A stretch of DNA of 64,000 nt from Apiosordaria backusii (GCA_030549205.1 JAUKTV010000006.1:1506501-1570500); one strand, 5' to 3'; shown: positions 1 through 12,079, counted from the first letter of the stretch. Notes: generated by a model not told the origin, from the sequence alone. Program-made: numbers and translations.

Positions 1-1555
1 TTCCTATCCACTGGAGTTGGGGATGAGCGCGGACTTGGTGCAGTATGGGCCAGTTGTACGGTGCGGTGGGGTTGGAAGGGGGAAAGAGATGCAAATAGAC
101 GACGGTGATGTAGTCTGTGGCGCCCCCGCCATTTCCTTGTAGGTCCAGAATGAGTTTTGTCCGATTGGAAGCCCTAGCTGCAGTGATAAAATCCCGGGTT
201 ACATTGTTGACATGCCCCCCAAAGTATATTGACCCCAACAAACTGTACGGGTTCTCAGCTTCCACAAAGCTGTTGATGGCAAGAATGGCAGTGTCCTCGA
301 ATGTCTCATTAGGCAACAAGAAGGTCCGCATCGACTCACTTGGTGTGGTCCGAAAGGGTGCCGGAAATCCATTGCGGGAAGCGGTCCAATTCTTGTCTGC
401 CCAATTGTAGAATAACTGTCCAAATGTACTGGGAGCTGTTCCATTCCCCTGGCCGTAGGTGTTGTAGAGACTGGTTCCAGAATTGATCGTTGAGAAGTTT
501 GCGCGCACATAAGCTGTGTTGTCAAAGCGAAGAACGGTGCCATTCTGAAACTTGACTGTCGTGGAATCCTCAAGACCAAGCATGTAGATGTCATTGGGCT
601 CTACATGAACCAAATTGGCATCTTTGGAGACGCTTCGGAATAGAGTATTGAAGCGGGCATCGGGGTCGTGGCTTCCACTTCTCTGGATGGACGTCTTCAG
701 GAGAAAGTCAACGACGGGGATGCCATTCACAATGGAGACTGGAGAGGGAGTATATCCATGACTGATATGCTTCACGTCGTCTATAGACGAATGTTGAGGT
801 CAGCAAATCCAGTCTGCTATAGTGCTATCAAGCTCAGGCTGAAGAAAACGAATGACATACCACGAAGATAAATTCTGGGTATCTTGAGACCGTCCTCAGA
901 TATCGAAACAAACTCGGCACCCTGCTCAAACGTGAACAAGTCCAACAGTAAAGACCTGACGCTCAAATGACCATCTCTAACACGCGTGCTGAGAAGAGTA
1001 TGTAGATCGGTTAGAAAGTCAAACATGCCCGAATACTTTGGCCTTCTAGCTTGCAAGTTTGCCGCAATGTCCTGTAAGCCCTGGGTCAAGTCAACTCCCT
1101 CGGAGAGATAGCCCTTGGGAGGATCCCGCAAATAATCAATCGTGCTCTGCCACTCAACGAGGGGAGCGAGGTAGTCAACATGCTTCTTTGCCACATCTGC
1201 ATAAAGAGGCATGGATTTCAAGCACGCAAAAGCAAGGGATGGTAGGATAGGGGCAGCTGGAACGGGTGGTTGAAGGAGTCGGAAAACCCCATCAAGTTCT
1301 TTGGGAACTGTATCCGTGTATTAGTCAGTGAGCCAAATATCTAGGTAAACCAGGGCGACAGATTGGTACCAGACCAATTTTATTGTCAGCCATCCACTTG
1401 GTGACACTTTTCTGGATCTTCCTGCATGGTTCTTCAATTTGCCTCCGCCGTTGAAAGCCTTGTGAATTGTGGGCATCTAGGGGATGTGCAGATGTTGTGT
1501 ACGGAATAGCGATCAGTGAGGCCACCGAAACTACCTTGACAAGGGGAAACCACAT
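1..1555 (-). CDS. Secreted S41-family (CPAF-like) serine peptidase, 3' end cut off by the window edge
   Basis: Three exons: 1375-1555, 861-1307 and <1-780, with introns 1308-1374 (donor GTCTGG, phase 1) and 781-860 (GTATGT...ATAG, phase 1). Exon 1 starts with a signal peptide (MWFPLVKVVSVASLIAIPYT) and the EPC motif near the mature N-terminus. Exon 2 carries the conserved fungal block CLKSMPL, then VEWQSTIDYLRDPPKGY, then RDGHLSVR followed by a FVSISEDGLKIPRIYLR stretch. Exon 3 reaches LILDLQGNGGG, the beginning of the peptidase S41 core. The catalytic serine lies beyond position 1, so activity cannot be judged. Many NXT/NXS sites in exon 3 fit an exported glycoprotein. Family members are extracellular endopeptidases; some sit in RiPP clusters (UstP type), but nothing here points to such a cluster. 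The family call is firm, the substrate unknown. Confidence 0.85.
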
Positions 1556-3196
1556 CGTCGCGAGTTGCTTGCCACAGATAAAGGAGACAGTAATATTTTA
1601 TTAACTGTGGTAGGGTTGACTTTGAAGACTTTCCCTCATTGAAGGTTGGGCTTTCTCTTTTATATTGAATCTCACCATGTTACACAGAAGCTCTTGAGCC
1701 GCCCAAAACAGACTTCCATCGAATTACGGAAGCGGGTTAGAAAGGTACCACTGAGCAATAAGCGAAGGATCCGGTTGTTGGCAGTATAGTCCGAGAGCAC
1801 AGCCACTGGGGTACCGGGTGTATTCACCAAGGCGTTCTTGACTTCGGATATCACGGCCGGCTCCAAATGGGCGTCAGGAAATGAAATATACTTGCATTTT
1901 GGATTTTCCTGCGAAAGATGCATTGAACTATCGTTAACCGCAAGGGTATCGTGTGCTTTTCAGTCAGTCTTCCCAGGCTCCAGCCCGATGGAATGGGCTG
2001 CGTCAACACAATTCACAGGCAGCCACACCGGTCTCTTACGAGATCTCGGGACGCTCAATCTTCGTGATGGCTTGGCCAGTAGAAGGCTGTCCTAACGTGA
2101 CATTAGCCTCCATCCCTCTCCTGCATCTTACAAGCCTCACTCGTCAATTATCACAACAAACACGGTCTCCGAATTCGGGTCTTTCGCCATTCCAAACTCG
2201 CTTGCTCTAGGCTGACCGCTTTCTTCTCCTCTAAGTCAACATATTCGACGTGAGCCGCGGATACAACCCAAAGGCCAAGAAACAACTGTCGTTTCTTGGT
2301 GGAAACCACCGTCCACTTTGAGTGTAATTCATTCTTATGGGTATCCGCCAGTCTTGCCATCCATACAAAGTCTGTTGTGTGCGTTCCCACCATCTTGGAC
2401 CTATCCATAATTCTAGCCCCGAACTCCCGACCTATTTCTGTCAGTGCCCGTACATTTCTGTGCGAGGTATGGGTAGGAGACTCATGTCTTACGTTGAAAT
2501 TGTATGGGTTCTCGCACGAGCCGCCACCAACCCCGTGGATCATGCACAGTGTCGTCCAAGTGGTTACTATTCAATGTGGCTTGCTCATTAACCGCGTTTT
2601 CACCTCAATTGCGGTGGACCGACAGAGGGTGTATGATGTGCCGATAGTGTATTGTACGTTTAGTCAAAAATGCAAATCCTATCCCTACCCCAAAACACCT
2701 TACCTGAAAACGTACGATGATGCCATAGAGGCCAGCCCAAATGGTATGGATACCGCCACCAGGGAAAAGCCCCTGAGAAGCGGCTAAATAGCTGCTCTCT
2801 TTGATGCTTGGGCTCTTGCCGGGCGTTGATTGCCATGTTGGGTGTAAACCGAGGGTACACTGCCGCGATTGATTATATTCCTCACATTAAAACTATCAAG
2901 GAGATCTTGTAAGGCCATAGACAAAGCGTTTGTGGTTATGGATCCATGCTTTTTGTGTTGTTTGCACCACCGATGGGTGGAGGTTGTTGATTCCTGGCAG
3001 CCGTAAGCAGCTGTCCGTTAGACGTTACCAGCTGGCCACGTGAAAGAGCTCACAGACTGGGGTCTAGTTAGGTTGTGGTGGGGCTGGCGCAGCCAATGGA
3101 GTGGGGGCAAGCTTTGGGTGCCGGGATATTTCGAATTGGAAACCGCAGACCAATTTTTGAGAGAGGGCAGAGCGATCACCACATCCCACCGCCGCG
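1556..3196. other. Intergenic stretch with possible small or decayed minus-strand coding pieces
   Basis: No complete gene can be built. Positions 1672-1923 (-) give an 83-residue open frame with protein-like composition (contains NALVNTPGTPVAVLSDYT). Around 2700-2870 (-) an open frame holds a hydrophobic Gly-rich segment (GGGIHTIWAGLYGIIVRFQ) followed by a good GTAAGG donor. Neither could be joined to neighbours by clean splice sites, and I recognise no family. They may be fragments of one decayed or unusual gene. The right end should hold the 5' UTR and promoter of the uL15m gene. Confidence 0.3.
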
Positions 3197-4162
3197 ATGC
3201 CCCCAAGATTACCGTTTGCGCAGGCGGCGCAATGCTGCAGAAGGGCCCTCGAGGTACCACCAAAGCAGCCGTCCCTAGTTTCGCTCTTCGCTGCGCTGTC
3301 TGTGCAGACTCGAAGCGCCTCGATTCTCGCCAGCCTCTCCGACAACAAGGGCGCCTACCACAAGCGTATCCGCAGAGGTCGTGGTGCCTCGTCCGGCTAT
3401 GGCAAGACAGCTGGTCGTGGTATGAAGGGTACAAAGGCCCGTAACAAGATCAACCCGTGGTTCCAGGGTGGTCAGACTCCCCTCATCTTCAAGCATGGCC
3501 AGAAAGGCTTCGTCAACCAGTAGGTGCCAATGCCAATATGTTGCTGCGGCTTTGCAACACCTGGAGGCGCCATGTTAACATGTTTTAGTCGCGCGCCGGT
3601 AATGGCCGAACTCAACCTCGACCGAGTGCAAGCCTGGATCGACGCCGGCCGTCTGGATCCCAAGAGGCCGATCACCCCCCGCGAGATTGTGAGATCTGGA
3701 CTGGTTGGAATCAAGGACGGGATCAAGCTTCTCGCCCGCGGCAAGAACGAAATCAAGACACCGATTGAAATTGTCGTCTCCCGGGCATCCGCCGCTGCCA
3801 TTCTGGCCGTCGAGGCCGCTGGCGGCAAGATCACCACCAGATATTACACAAAGGCGGCCATCAGGCACCTGGTTACGGGCAAGAGTGTCCACACCGACAA
3901 GCCCCTGCCGGTCGGACCCGAGCACGTCGAGAGTGTTTTGCAGCAGGCGAGGACAAGCGCGAAGCACTACTACCGGCTGCCGGACCCGACAAGCAGATGG
4001 GATATTGAGTACTACCGGGATCCTGCGCACAGAGGGTACCTGAGCCACAGTTTGAAGGCCGGAGAGTCGCCCAGTTTGTACTTCAAGGTGCCTGGGGAGA
4101 AGCCGCTCGTGGGCAAGAAGTCGAAGAAGGCGGCCGACGTAACGGAAGAGAGGCTCTTCTAG
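3197..4162 (+). CDS. MRPL10: Mitochondrial large ribosomal subunit protein uL15m
   Basis: Two exons, 3197-3519 and 3589-4162, with a 69-nt intron (GTAGGT...TTAG, phase 2), giving 298 residues. The N-terminus (MPPRLPFAQAAQCC...) is basic and amphipathic, as in a mitochondrial targeting sequence. The L15 signature follows: GRGASSGYGKTAGRGMKGTKAR and FQGGQTPL, then FVNH at the splice junction. The second exon has the L15 C-terminal half (LNLDRVQAWIDAGRLD, TPIEIVVSRASAAA, AAGGKITTRYY) plus the mitochondrial-specific extension. It should assemble near the central protuberance/exit-tunnel side of the mitoribosomal large subunit, as bacterial L15 does. The symbol is that of the yeast orthologue. Reading through the intron gives a stop at once, which supports the splice. 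Confidence 0.93.
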
Positions 4163-4755
4163 GCTCCACACCGAGACCTTTGGAGCTGTGTATTTTATAA
4201 TGACAAAAATGTATTGTATGAGTTCTGTGTTGTGAAGCGTTTATTCGTCTATAATGCCGTCTGCTGTTGTCCCGCATTCATATTGTGGCCGATACTTATG
4301 TCAATGTGTGGCGTCAAGTCCCGCATCGCCGCCTCTGCTCCACCACCGCCAAGCACAAGCTACCCCTGCCAGCCCACGCCCCTCTAACAGCAGGCGGCAG
4401 GAGCTGGTTTCGTCACAGGCCAGTGGCCCCCCATTCGAAGCATCCAACAACAGCTGCCTCTTGCCTTGAACACCAAATCAACATCGTGAGAAAACAGGAC
4501 ACCCGGTAGCATCGTCGCGCCAACTGCTGGGCTTCCAAGGACCTCTATCCAATGTATTTATGATATCTGCAGCCAGTCTTCTCCTCCATTGTGACCAGCC
4601 CACACCTGCGCGTCTCGGTTACGCAGCGCATTACGACACTGCTTCGAGGAACCATCCATTGGCCTTGGATATCAGCTCCAGCTGTTGAACGCGAAATAGT
4701 CTTCTCTTCTCTTCTCCCTCCGTCTTAATTAGTATTTGCTTTCTCCCCTTTCACC
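4163..4755. other. Intergenic region between uL15m and MVP1
   Basis: Holds the uL15m 3' UTR and the MVP1 promoter/5' UTR. A CT-rich tract (ttctcttctcttctccctccgtc, about 4701-4725) lies just upstream of the MVP1 ATG, as is common for fungal core promoters. I see no further gene. Confidence 0.6.
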
Positions 4756-7379
4756 ATGTCTCTTTTTGGTAGCTCTCCGCCAGAAGCCTCCTCGGGCATT
4801 GGGTCCAGCCACTTCGCGAATAGCAAATCATCGCTCTTTGACGACGAGTCGCCCATGACTAAATCGACATCGACGGCTCTCTTTGCAGACGATGATCCCG
4901 GCTCGGACTCGTCGCCCTGGGACATGCCGACTCCCCGCAAACATCACACTCGTGCCGATCTGATCCGCAACCTTCTGCCTCCCTCCGATGTGCCTGACAG
5001 CTACGTTGAGGCGTTCGACGCCGTGTCCCGCGAAGATGGCAGTGGAGGTCGCATTACCTCCGGTGGCATCGCGAGGACATTAGCGGCTGCTAAGTTAGGT
5101 GCAGATGCCCAGGCACGCATAATGGGGATTTTGGTTCCTCCCGGCGGCAACGAGGGCATCTCGTTGGATCGGGGCGAGTTCAATGTTCTCCTGGCCTTGA
5201 TTGGTCTTGCCCAGGAAGGCGAGACGGTTAGCCTGGATGGTGTGGATGAGCGACGCCGAAGTGAGTGATGCCCCGCCCCGCTTCTTTTCTTGTTGTCTTT
5301 CCCATGCCTCTTCAGTTGTTGCATCATTACCGCCTGCTCGCCTTATCTTATCGCGGCGTCCCACGAAGTGTCAACCACCTTGATTTCCTGTCCCGCCGCA
5401 TCACACTGCGCTGAGCAACCTTGGGCTGGAGTGGGCCCCCCTCTTTGGTTCTTATCCAAGCTAACCTCGTTGCGTCGATTCCCCAGGTTTACCCCAGCCC
5501 AAGCTCCACGGCCTCGTCGACAGCACACCAGCCCTGCCCCATCTCGCTGAACTGGCTGCCAAACCACCGCAGCGACCAGTGTCGCCTCCCGGGTCAGCCC
5601 ACAAGCCGCTTCCTTCTCCCCGGCAGCATCGCACTGTCAGAAAGGCGTCCATGGACTACCCAGAAGATCCGTGGAACACGCCCGACGTGCACAAGAACCA
5701 TAACCACGGCCCCGAGCCTCCCCGATCCAACGGCAGCGATGCCCCCGATACGGCGCCCGTTGCGAACGGGAGCGGCTTGTTTAGCACAAGCCCACAAGCC
5801 ACAATGCCGGGCCGCACAACGTCTACATTCACCACGAGTGCGCCCCCGTCCGCCTCGGGGCCCGTAGCAGAGTCGGCAGGCACCTGGGGATTTTTTGATG
5901 GGAATCCGTCCTCAGCGGGTGGTTTCAGTAACCAGGGCGTCAACCCACCTGTTTCTTTCGCTGGCAATGAGGGGACGCGGGAGCCAGACATTGTTCAGCC
6001 CGCCGCCCCGGCTCCTAGCAGGACTCTTGGAGGCGTTCGAGCAGGCTCCACTGTGGAAGAGAACATACTGGTGACCTTGATGCCCGAGAAAGAGGGGATG
6101 TTCCTGTTCCAGCACCACAACTACGAAGTTTCCAGCTCAAGACGAGCCAGCAAGGTGATTAGACGGTATAGCGATTTTGTCTGGCTTTTGGACTGCCTGC
6201 ACAAGCGATACCCCTTCCGGGTGCTACCGCTCTTACCGCCGAAGCGAGTTGCAGGTTCGAAAACCAACATCATTTCTCGACTGTCACGAGGAAAGACACT
6301 GACGATGTGATATAGTCAATGGAAATCATCTGTCCAACGACGGAGCTTTCATCGAGAAGAGGCGTCGCGGTCTGGCTAGGTTCCTCAACGCGCTTGTTCG
6401 GCATCCGGTTCTGAGCCAGGAGCAGATGGTCATTATGTTTTTGACTGTCCCCACCGTGAGTAGTAACCGAGTCCTCTCCGTGCCTGCATCGAAGCTGATC
6501 CAAGGAGCCCCAGGAACTCTCGGTTTGGCGGAAGCAAGCTACCATCTCCATACAGGATGAGTTTGTCGGGCGTATTTTGCCTCCTGGTCTCGAAGACTCA
6601 CTCCCACAGACGCTGGAGGAACTTTTCAGTCGTACTCGTGCGGGAGTTCGACGAAGCGCTGAGCTATATATTGCGGTTTGCAATATCATGGATCGACTTG
6701 TCAAGCGTTCTGAGGGTGTCGCCGCCGACCATGCCCGGGCCGCACTCACGCTCACGTCCTTGACTGAGGCCAGTGCCGACACGTATGCCACAGATACCAA
6801 CGAAATTCCTCTGCTTAATGACGGCCTCCAGGCAATGAGTCGGCATTTACGCACGGCGCAGGGTTTGCTTGAGGATGAAGCTCGTGCTTGGGACGAAGGT
6901 GTTCTGGAAGACCTCAAGCGCCAGAGGGATGCGCTGGTCAGCTTGCGAGATCTTTTTGACCGAAGGGAGAGGCTCGACAAGGACAATATTCCTCAACTGG
7001 AGCGCCGAATTTCCACCAACGAGACACGGCTTGCTGCCCTGCGCGCCAAGCCAGAAGGAATGGTCAAACCGGGCGAGGTGGAAAAGGTGGTGGAAGCCAT
7101 CATCAAGGTCAGTTCGAGTTTCGCTTGTGATGAAAGCCCAGGCTTTGAGCTAACGAAACGTTACTGTAGGACAAGGAGTCAATTGTCAACCAGCACAATC
7201 GGTCCGTTTTTGTAAAGGAATGCATCCGCGATGAGCTGGTCTTTTTCCAGCAAACTCAGTACAACGTCTCGCGGTGGAACCAAGATTGGGCTCAAGAGCG
7301 CGTCAAATACTCGGAGATGCTGGCAGACAACTGGCGGCGGCTCATTGACGAACTTGAGGGCATGCCACTCGGCGATTAG
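4756..7379 (+). CDS. MVP1: Sorting nexin Mvp1 (PX-BAR)
   Basis: Five exons: 4756-5260, 5487-6254, 6316-6455, 6514-7107 and 7170-7379. Frame is kept throughout and the product is 738 residues. Residues about 55-165 (HTRADLIRNLLPPSDVPDSY...) look like an EH/EF-hand-like N-terminal domain, followed by a Pro/Ser-rich low-complexity linker. A PX domain spans roughly 358-468 with the phosphoinositide-binding motif RRYSDF at about 393-398 and LLPPKR. The C-terminal third is a helical BAR-type region (LEDLKRQRDALVSL, NIPQLERRI). In yeast Mvp1 acts at endosomes in retromer-independent sorting to the Golgi and vacuole. The first intron (226 nt) is the longest; the second contains an in-frame stop, so it must be spliced. 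Assignment is confident from the order of domains and the conserved final block (QYNVSRWNQDWAQERVKY). Confidence 0.93.
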
Positions 7380-9053
7380 AGGCCTTGCCGAGACGGGCGC
7401 TCGCTTCAGCGGAGTCAGGCGATGCGTGGTGAGAGGCGTGGTGAGAGACTAGTCAGCCCGAAGACACTTCAGATACCGCATCTGAGTGGTGTATCGGACA
7501 GCGACGTTCGAAGGGAAAGTGGCTACAATGCGGTTAGCTCGATTGGATTTACTTGGCTGTCTCCAGTGCACCGTAATCAAGAATCAGTTGGGACACCTGG
7601 GACAGAGGAGGCAAGCACACGTCAAGTTACGATGATTGGAGGGCTCTGTGATGGGCAACATGATCGACACTCGAGATTGAAGGCACGAAAAGGGGTCGCG
7701 ATTGGGCACGAAAGCATGGGTTGAGTGGTTGAAGGGATGGTTTTTCCTTGTTTCTGACGCTGTCCACATGAATCATGGGTGGAGTTTATTTTTTGTTGAC
7801 TTGGGGAGGGACAGAAGGCTGTATATGTGTATACCTCAGGTTTTTGGCAGGGACGCTGCCCAAGTGTTGCGATACCCCTTTATTTAGCAAAGCATTCTTT
7901 CACTTACACTCTTCGGCGTACACATAATTTGCACAGGGCACACAACCTTGGGTCTTTCTTTGGTTTTTCCCAGGTACAGGCGGGATGACAGGAGGGGAAG
8001 TAACTCTCCTCTGGGATGGCTGAGGGATAAGATTCAAGACCTACCCGACACTTGCTCCTAACGGCGAAAAAGATGAAATATAGGCCCGAGAATATGCCAC
8101 CACCAAGGCCGTGGATGTCACAGTCCATGCAGTTGCTGCTCCACGCTGGGCACCGTGACAGGCGCGCTACCTTAGTGCCATGGAGCTGCGGCGGTGAATG
8201 CGCCCACTCAAAAATCCCCCGCGGGCGCCAAGATACCCGCCAGACGCCCGCGACAGCGATACCTAGGTACCCAAGGTACCTACCTACCTTAGCGATGGAT
8301 CGATGCCTTACCTCAGATCCACCGCCACAACACCTCAAGGGGACAGAACCTGAAGGGTCCCGCCATGACGTTTTTCAGCCTTGCCAGCCCAAGGCGCCGC
8401 ATTCCGGTCTGGCTCTTTGAATCCGGCAACTTCATTTTCTCGTCGTGCGCCATCTGTATATCTGGGCCTGTCCCCGACCGTTGCTTTTCGACATCCCCCA
8501 CAACAAGCGAATACACCTCTCTGTCGCTGTCTGCTACCCCGCGATTCGGATCAGAGACCCGAACAGGCGTTTAGGCCCTTTTCGACTTCCCCCCTTTCGC
8601 TTGGCGACCGAATCCGACCACCAGTCTTCCCCTCTTCTGCCTGCACAGAACGTGGCTTCGACAGACACGGACGAAAAAGGCACGACGTGATCGCCTCGGC
8701 AGTCGACATCTTGGACTTTTTTTTTTGGGTCTCCTTTTGGCGCCGTGTATTGATCTATCCGCTCCAGTGACGATAACGGACGACGTGCTAGCCCAGCCCC
8801 CCGCCCCCGTTTTGCGACGAAGATTACCGCGTGTGCGATACTGTGCGGATTGTCTCTTGTCCTCGTCTCGTGTCGGACAAGCCCTTCAAGGACCTTCAGT
8901 GTGCGGGGCAGCATCCCGTCCTGTATCTACGAGACAGACAGCCATCTGTCATCCGTTAGGTTCTGCCATTGCGCCTCGCGATACCTACCTTACCGCTAGG
9001 TACCACCATCATACTGCCTCGGGCTGCGCTTGTTGGGTTTTGTTTGTCCCAGC
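7380..9053. other. Intergenic region with long 5' leader of the DCN1-like gene
   Basis: No supported gene. The stretch 8255-8290 is a cluster of overlapping palindromic words (acctaggtacc, aaggtacc, tacctacctta). A pyrimidine-rich part (about 8450-8660) and a run of T (8709-8718) resemble promoter/leader sequence for the gene starting at 9054. Open frames here are short and biased. Confidence 0.5.
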
Positions 9054-11282
9054 ATGCCGTCCACAACCACGCAACGGCGTCTGGTATCGACGTTCGTCGA
9101 GGCCACAAATGCGTCTCGAGAAAATGCGCAACAGGTGGGTTTGGTTCTCTTTCGTCCCGTCATACCGTATGGCCGAAAACCCCCCCTTCTTTCGGGCCGA
9201 TATCAACTACTATGGACCTCTATCCTTGCTCCCGCATGACCCGCGCTGACACCTGGATGAATGCGACAGTACCTGAAGAATTCAAACTACGATCTCAATA
9301 CCGCTCTGAACAGGTCAGTCAGTCCGTTTCCATTTTCGAATATTCGTATCAGTTTTCCGATTTTAGCTGTTCCTTCCCTTCCTTCCCGTCCATCCCTCGC
9401 CCCCTTTTTTTCTGCCGCGGCGCTGGGCACACCAAACGGCACCGCATACTTGACTGCCCTGTCTCCCCACTGGAGTTTCCCAGCTCGAAGCGGCTCCCAT
9501 CCCGGGGACGGGAAAGTAGTCGTGTCGTCGGGTTGGCAATGGATAAGGAGGCTCGTCCGGCCTCCACCCGCCCCGAGAGGGACGGCAAAAGCATGGGCAA
9601 GGGGGTGTGTCTGCCGTGGAAGTGTTCTGGAAGAAGAGATCGGCATTGCGACACCATGTCTCATATAAGCTCTGGCGACAAGACAAAAACATTGGCCATC
9701 CCACTTCCCTTTGTGCAACTCTCCCTTTTCCCGGTTGTTTTTCTTTTTCGTTTCTTTTTTGACTTTTGCAATTTTGCAATCTTTTGCAACTTTTCACTAT
9801 TAGACTTTTGGCTCATCAAGCCATTATGAAGGCGTCGGGTTCAGGCGGCACCCTCTGGCTTTTATTGAAGGTTTCCAGTGGAGCCAGTCTGATCTCTTGA
9901 ACTCTGAGCGACGAATGTCATAATTGTCATTTTTTTGTTGAAAGTTTTGCAACTTCCCATCCGATAGCCTGCTCCTTCCTTACAATGGGGAAAAATCGCG
10001 GGCAGGAAGGCGACAGCGGGCGCAGCGTGTTTCGCTCCTTGTTTGCATCGTGCTTTCACAAACGGCCGGAGCAACCTCCACCAAAGTCACCTCCTAGTGA
10101 AGGAGCGACCGAGACTGATAGCCGCGACTCATTGCTGCACTCTCTCCCCAATCCAAATCCTGCACCCCAACTCTCCATTAGAGAAAATCCTCCTGCCACC
10201 ACCAAACATCCAACCACCATGCCCAAAGCTGCCCGCAAGTCCAAGGCTGCTGCTAAGAAGGCCGGCGCCCCTCAGGCGGCTGTGCCCTATCGCTCCCCCG
10301 ACTCTTCGGCCAAGGGAGGGAAGTCCAAGGCGAACCACAAGTCGCCACTGAAGTTCGTTTTCTTTCTGCAGCGCAATCCGCAGACTCGGACGGGAACGAA
10401 AGTGCTGACCTTGACCTTCCTTCCAGATACTTCTCCACCCATGATGGAGCTTCGAGCGCGAGGAAGCAAGAGGCAGACGCACGCAAGAAGCAGCTAGAAG
10501 CTCTCTTCGATGAGTTCGAGACCGGTAGGTTTCTTTCGTTATCTACCAACGACGTTGAACTGACAAGTAAACTAGAGGAGGACAAGACTGAAAACCACGA
10601 CAGCGGAGACCCGGCTTTGGGAGCCGATTCATCGATGCGCTACTTGGAAGCCGTAGGCGCGAACCCTGCCAACTACAGCCTGCTTGTGGTGTGCGATATT
10701 GTCAAAGCCCAGACCATCGGCGAGATCACCAAAGACGGGTTCGTTGAAGGTTGGAATGAAGTGACCGAGACTCTCGACTCCGCGGTGAAGCCCGAGCTGG
10801 CGGCTCAGAAACGTTATGTTGAGTCCCGCATGAAGCAGGTCTCCCGTGACCCAGCCTATTACAAGAAGCTGTACCAGCACGCCTTTGTCATTGGAAAAAC
10901 TAATAAAGCTATGTCGATGGACATGGCCTGTGCGATGTGGGGGATGCTCTTCGACGCTGAGATTGGGCATGAGTGGAAGACTGCCAATGTCAACTGGTTG
11001 GAATCCTGGCAAAAGTATCTCGACGAGAAGTTCTACGCTCCCCCACCGAATCCCGACCTCCCCGAGGATGAAGCCAACAAAGGAAAATGGACACGGACAG
11101 TGAGCAAGGACTTGTGGAACCAGACGCTGGCTTTTGCCAACAAGACGCTGCAGGATGAGTCTCTGAGCTTTTGGTCCGAGCAGCAAGCTTGGCCGGGTAT
11201 CATTGACGATTTTGTTGTCTGGTGCCGGGAGAAGGGCGTTGTGGCTACCAAGGCCAAGGACGAGATGGAGGTCGACGAGTGA
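9054..11282 (+). CDS. DCN1: Dcn1-type cullin neddylation factor, UBA-like form
   Basis: Exons 9054-9134, 9270-9313, 10427-10524 and 10576-11282; the product is 309 residues. Exons 1-2 encode a UBA-like fold (RRLVSTFVEATNASRENAQQ, then YLKNSNYDLNTALNRYF), the standard Dcn1 N-terminus. Exons 3-4 hold the PONY/cullin-binding domain, ending with the conserved block DLWNQTLAF...AWPGIIDDFVVWCREKG. Dcn1 is a co-E3 that helps Ubc12 transfer Nedd8/Rub1 to cullins, activating SCF ligases. The intron between exons 2 and 3 is 1113 nt, far longer than any other here, and contains a separate leader and ATG (see the alternative form at 10219). All junctions keep frame (phases 0, 2, 1). The family call is strong; which first exon dominates is unknown. 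Confidence 0.88.
9700..10218 (+). promoter_or_regulatory. Putative internal promoter and leader of the DCN1-like gene
   Basis: This lies inside the 1.1-kb second intron of the UBA form. It has a long pyrimidine-rich tract (about 9715-9760) followed by closely spaced copies of TTTTGCAA (about 9764-9790 and again near 9945). Next comes an unstructured A/C-rich leader ending in a good fungal start context (aaccaccATGcc) at 10219. This architecture is that of a promoter plus 5' UTR rather than an ordinary intron. Inference only; no start site can be seen directly. Confidence 0.4.
10219..11282 (+). CDS. Alternative Lys-rich N-terminal form of the Dcn1-type protein
   Basis: An alternative first exon, 10219-10352, encodes a basic leader (MPKAARKSKAAAKKAG...) and joins to exon 10427 through a 74-nt intron with donor GTTCGT, a CTGAC branch-like site and acceptor TTCCAG. 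The phase (2) matches exon 3 exactly, so the shared PONY domain follows in frame; total 312 residues. Metazoan DCUN1D4/5 have a basic, UBA-less N-terminus, while DCUN1D1/2 have a UBA domain, so the two forms here would mirror that split within one locus. The donor is not a strong consensus. If it is not used, this is merely an open leader inside the long intron. Confidence 0.5.
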
Positions 11283-12079
11283 AGGAAACCCTTGCTCAGG
11301 CAGGTTATCATGCACCTGCACAGGGAACGCTTCGGGGACTGTGGTTCTGGTTAAGGAAACGAGGAATCATTAGCGGGATTTGCATAAGGCTTGCTACTTC
11401 TGGGATGGGTACACGGGCAACCGCATTAATCATGGCGTTATTTGTGCGGGCTGGTATGAGGTGATTGCGTGAATCACCATGATAGACGAAAAGAAATGTT
11501 CTACCTACCAGACTGGAACCTGGTTGACCTGGAAGGCTGATACTGGAGGCTGGATGTAGCTCATTGGAATGCCGCTGGTTCGAGGGAAAACAAGGATGGA
11601 ATCCTGGACGTCCAGTGGATAACTTGTGAGTAGCAACTTCAATAAATATTTACATCTTTCCAATTCGAGACACCTCAACTATTTGTTGTTTATGCCATGA
11701 AATCATGCCATACTCTTTCCACCGGGGTTGCGCAGGGATTAAGGTGTTGTTTGTTTTGTTTTGTTTTTGGTGTTCAAGAATAATGTCCAGTGTTCGGTTC
11801 CAGCTAAGCCGTATACATGCTCGAAGAACCTGTCAAAGAATTTGAATGTGTGCAATCATTCCACGTCCGTCTCTCTGAAAAGAATCCGCATCATCTCAGA
11901 TATCTATACCCCCCTTGAATATCCGTATAATGGTACATATCATACATATCTCCCTTTTAAACCCCGCCTCCCCATTCCGTAAATTCGCTGCTCCGTCCAT
12001 TGTCCCTGGGTATCCCATTTATTTTTCTACTCTTTCGTTCTTCCACAACATCCCCCGTTTTTATGTCTCTTACACTTTC
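11283..12079. other. Convergent intergenic region (3' ends of DCN1-like and bS6m genes)
   Basis: Two genes converge here. The sequence is moderately AT-rich with (ttttg)n-like runs near 11745-11770. It should hold both 3' UTRs. I see no gene. Confidence 0.6.

Noticed and set aside
8969..9829. 286-codon plus-strand open frame
   Set aside because: It overlaps the UBA exons in another frame, has no domain-like sequence and covers intron and leader; the Dcn1 model explains the coding part.
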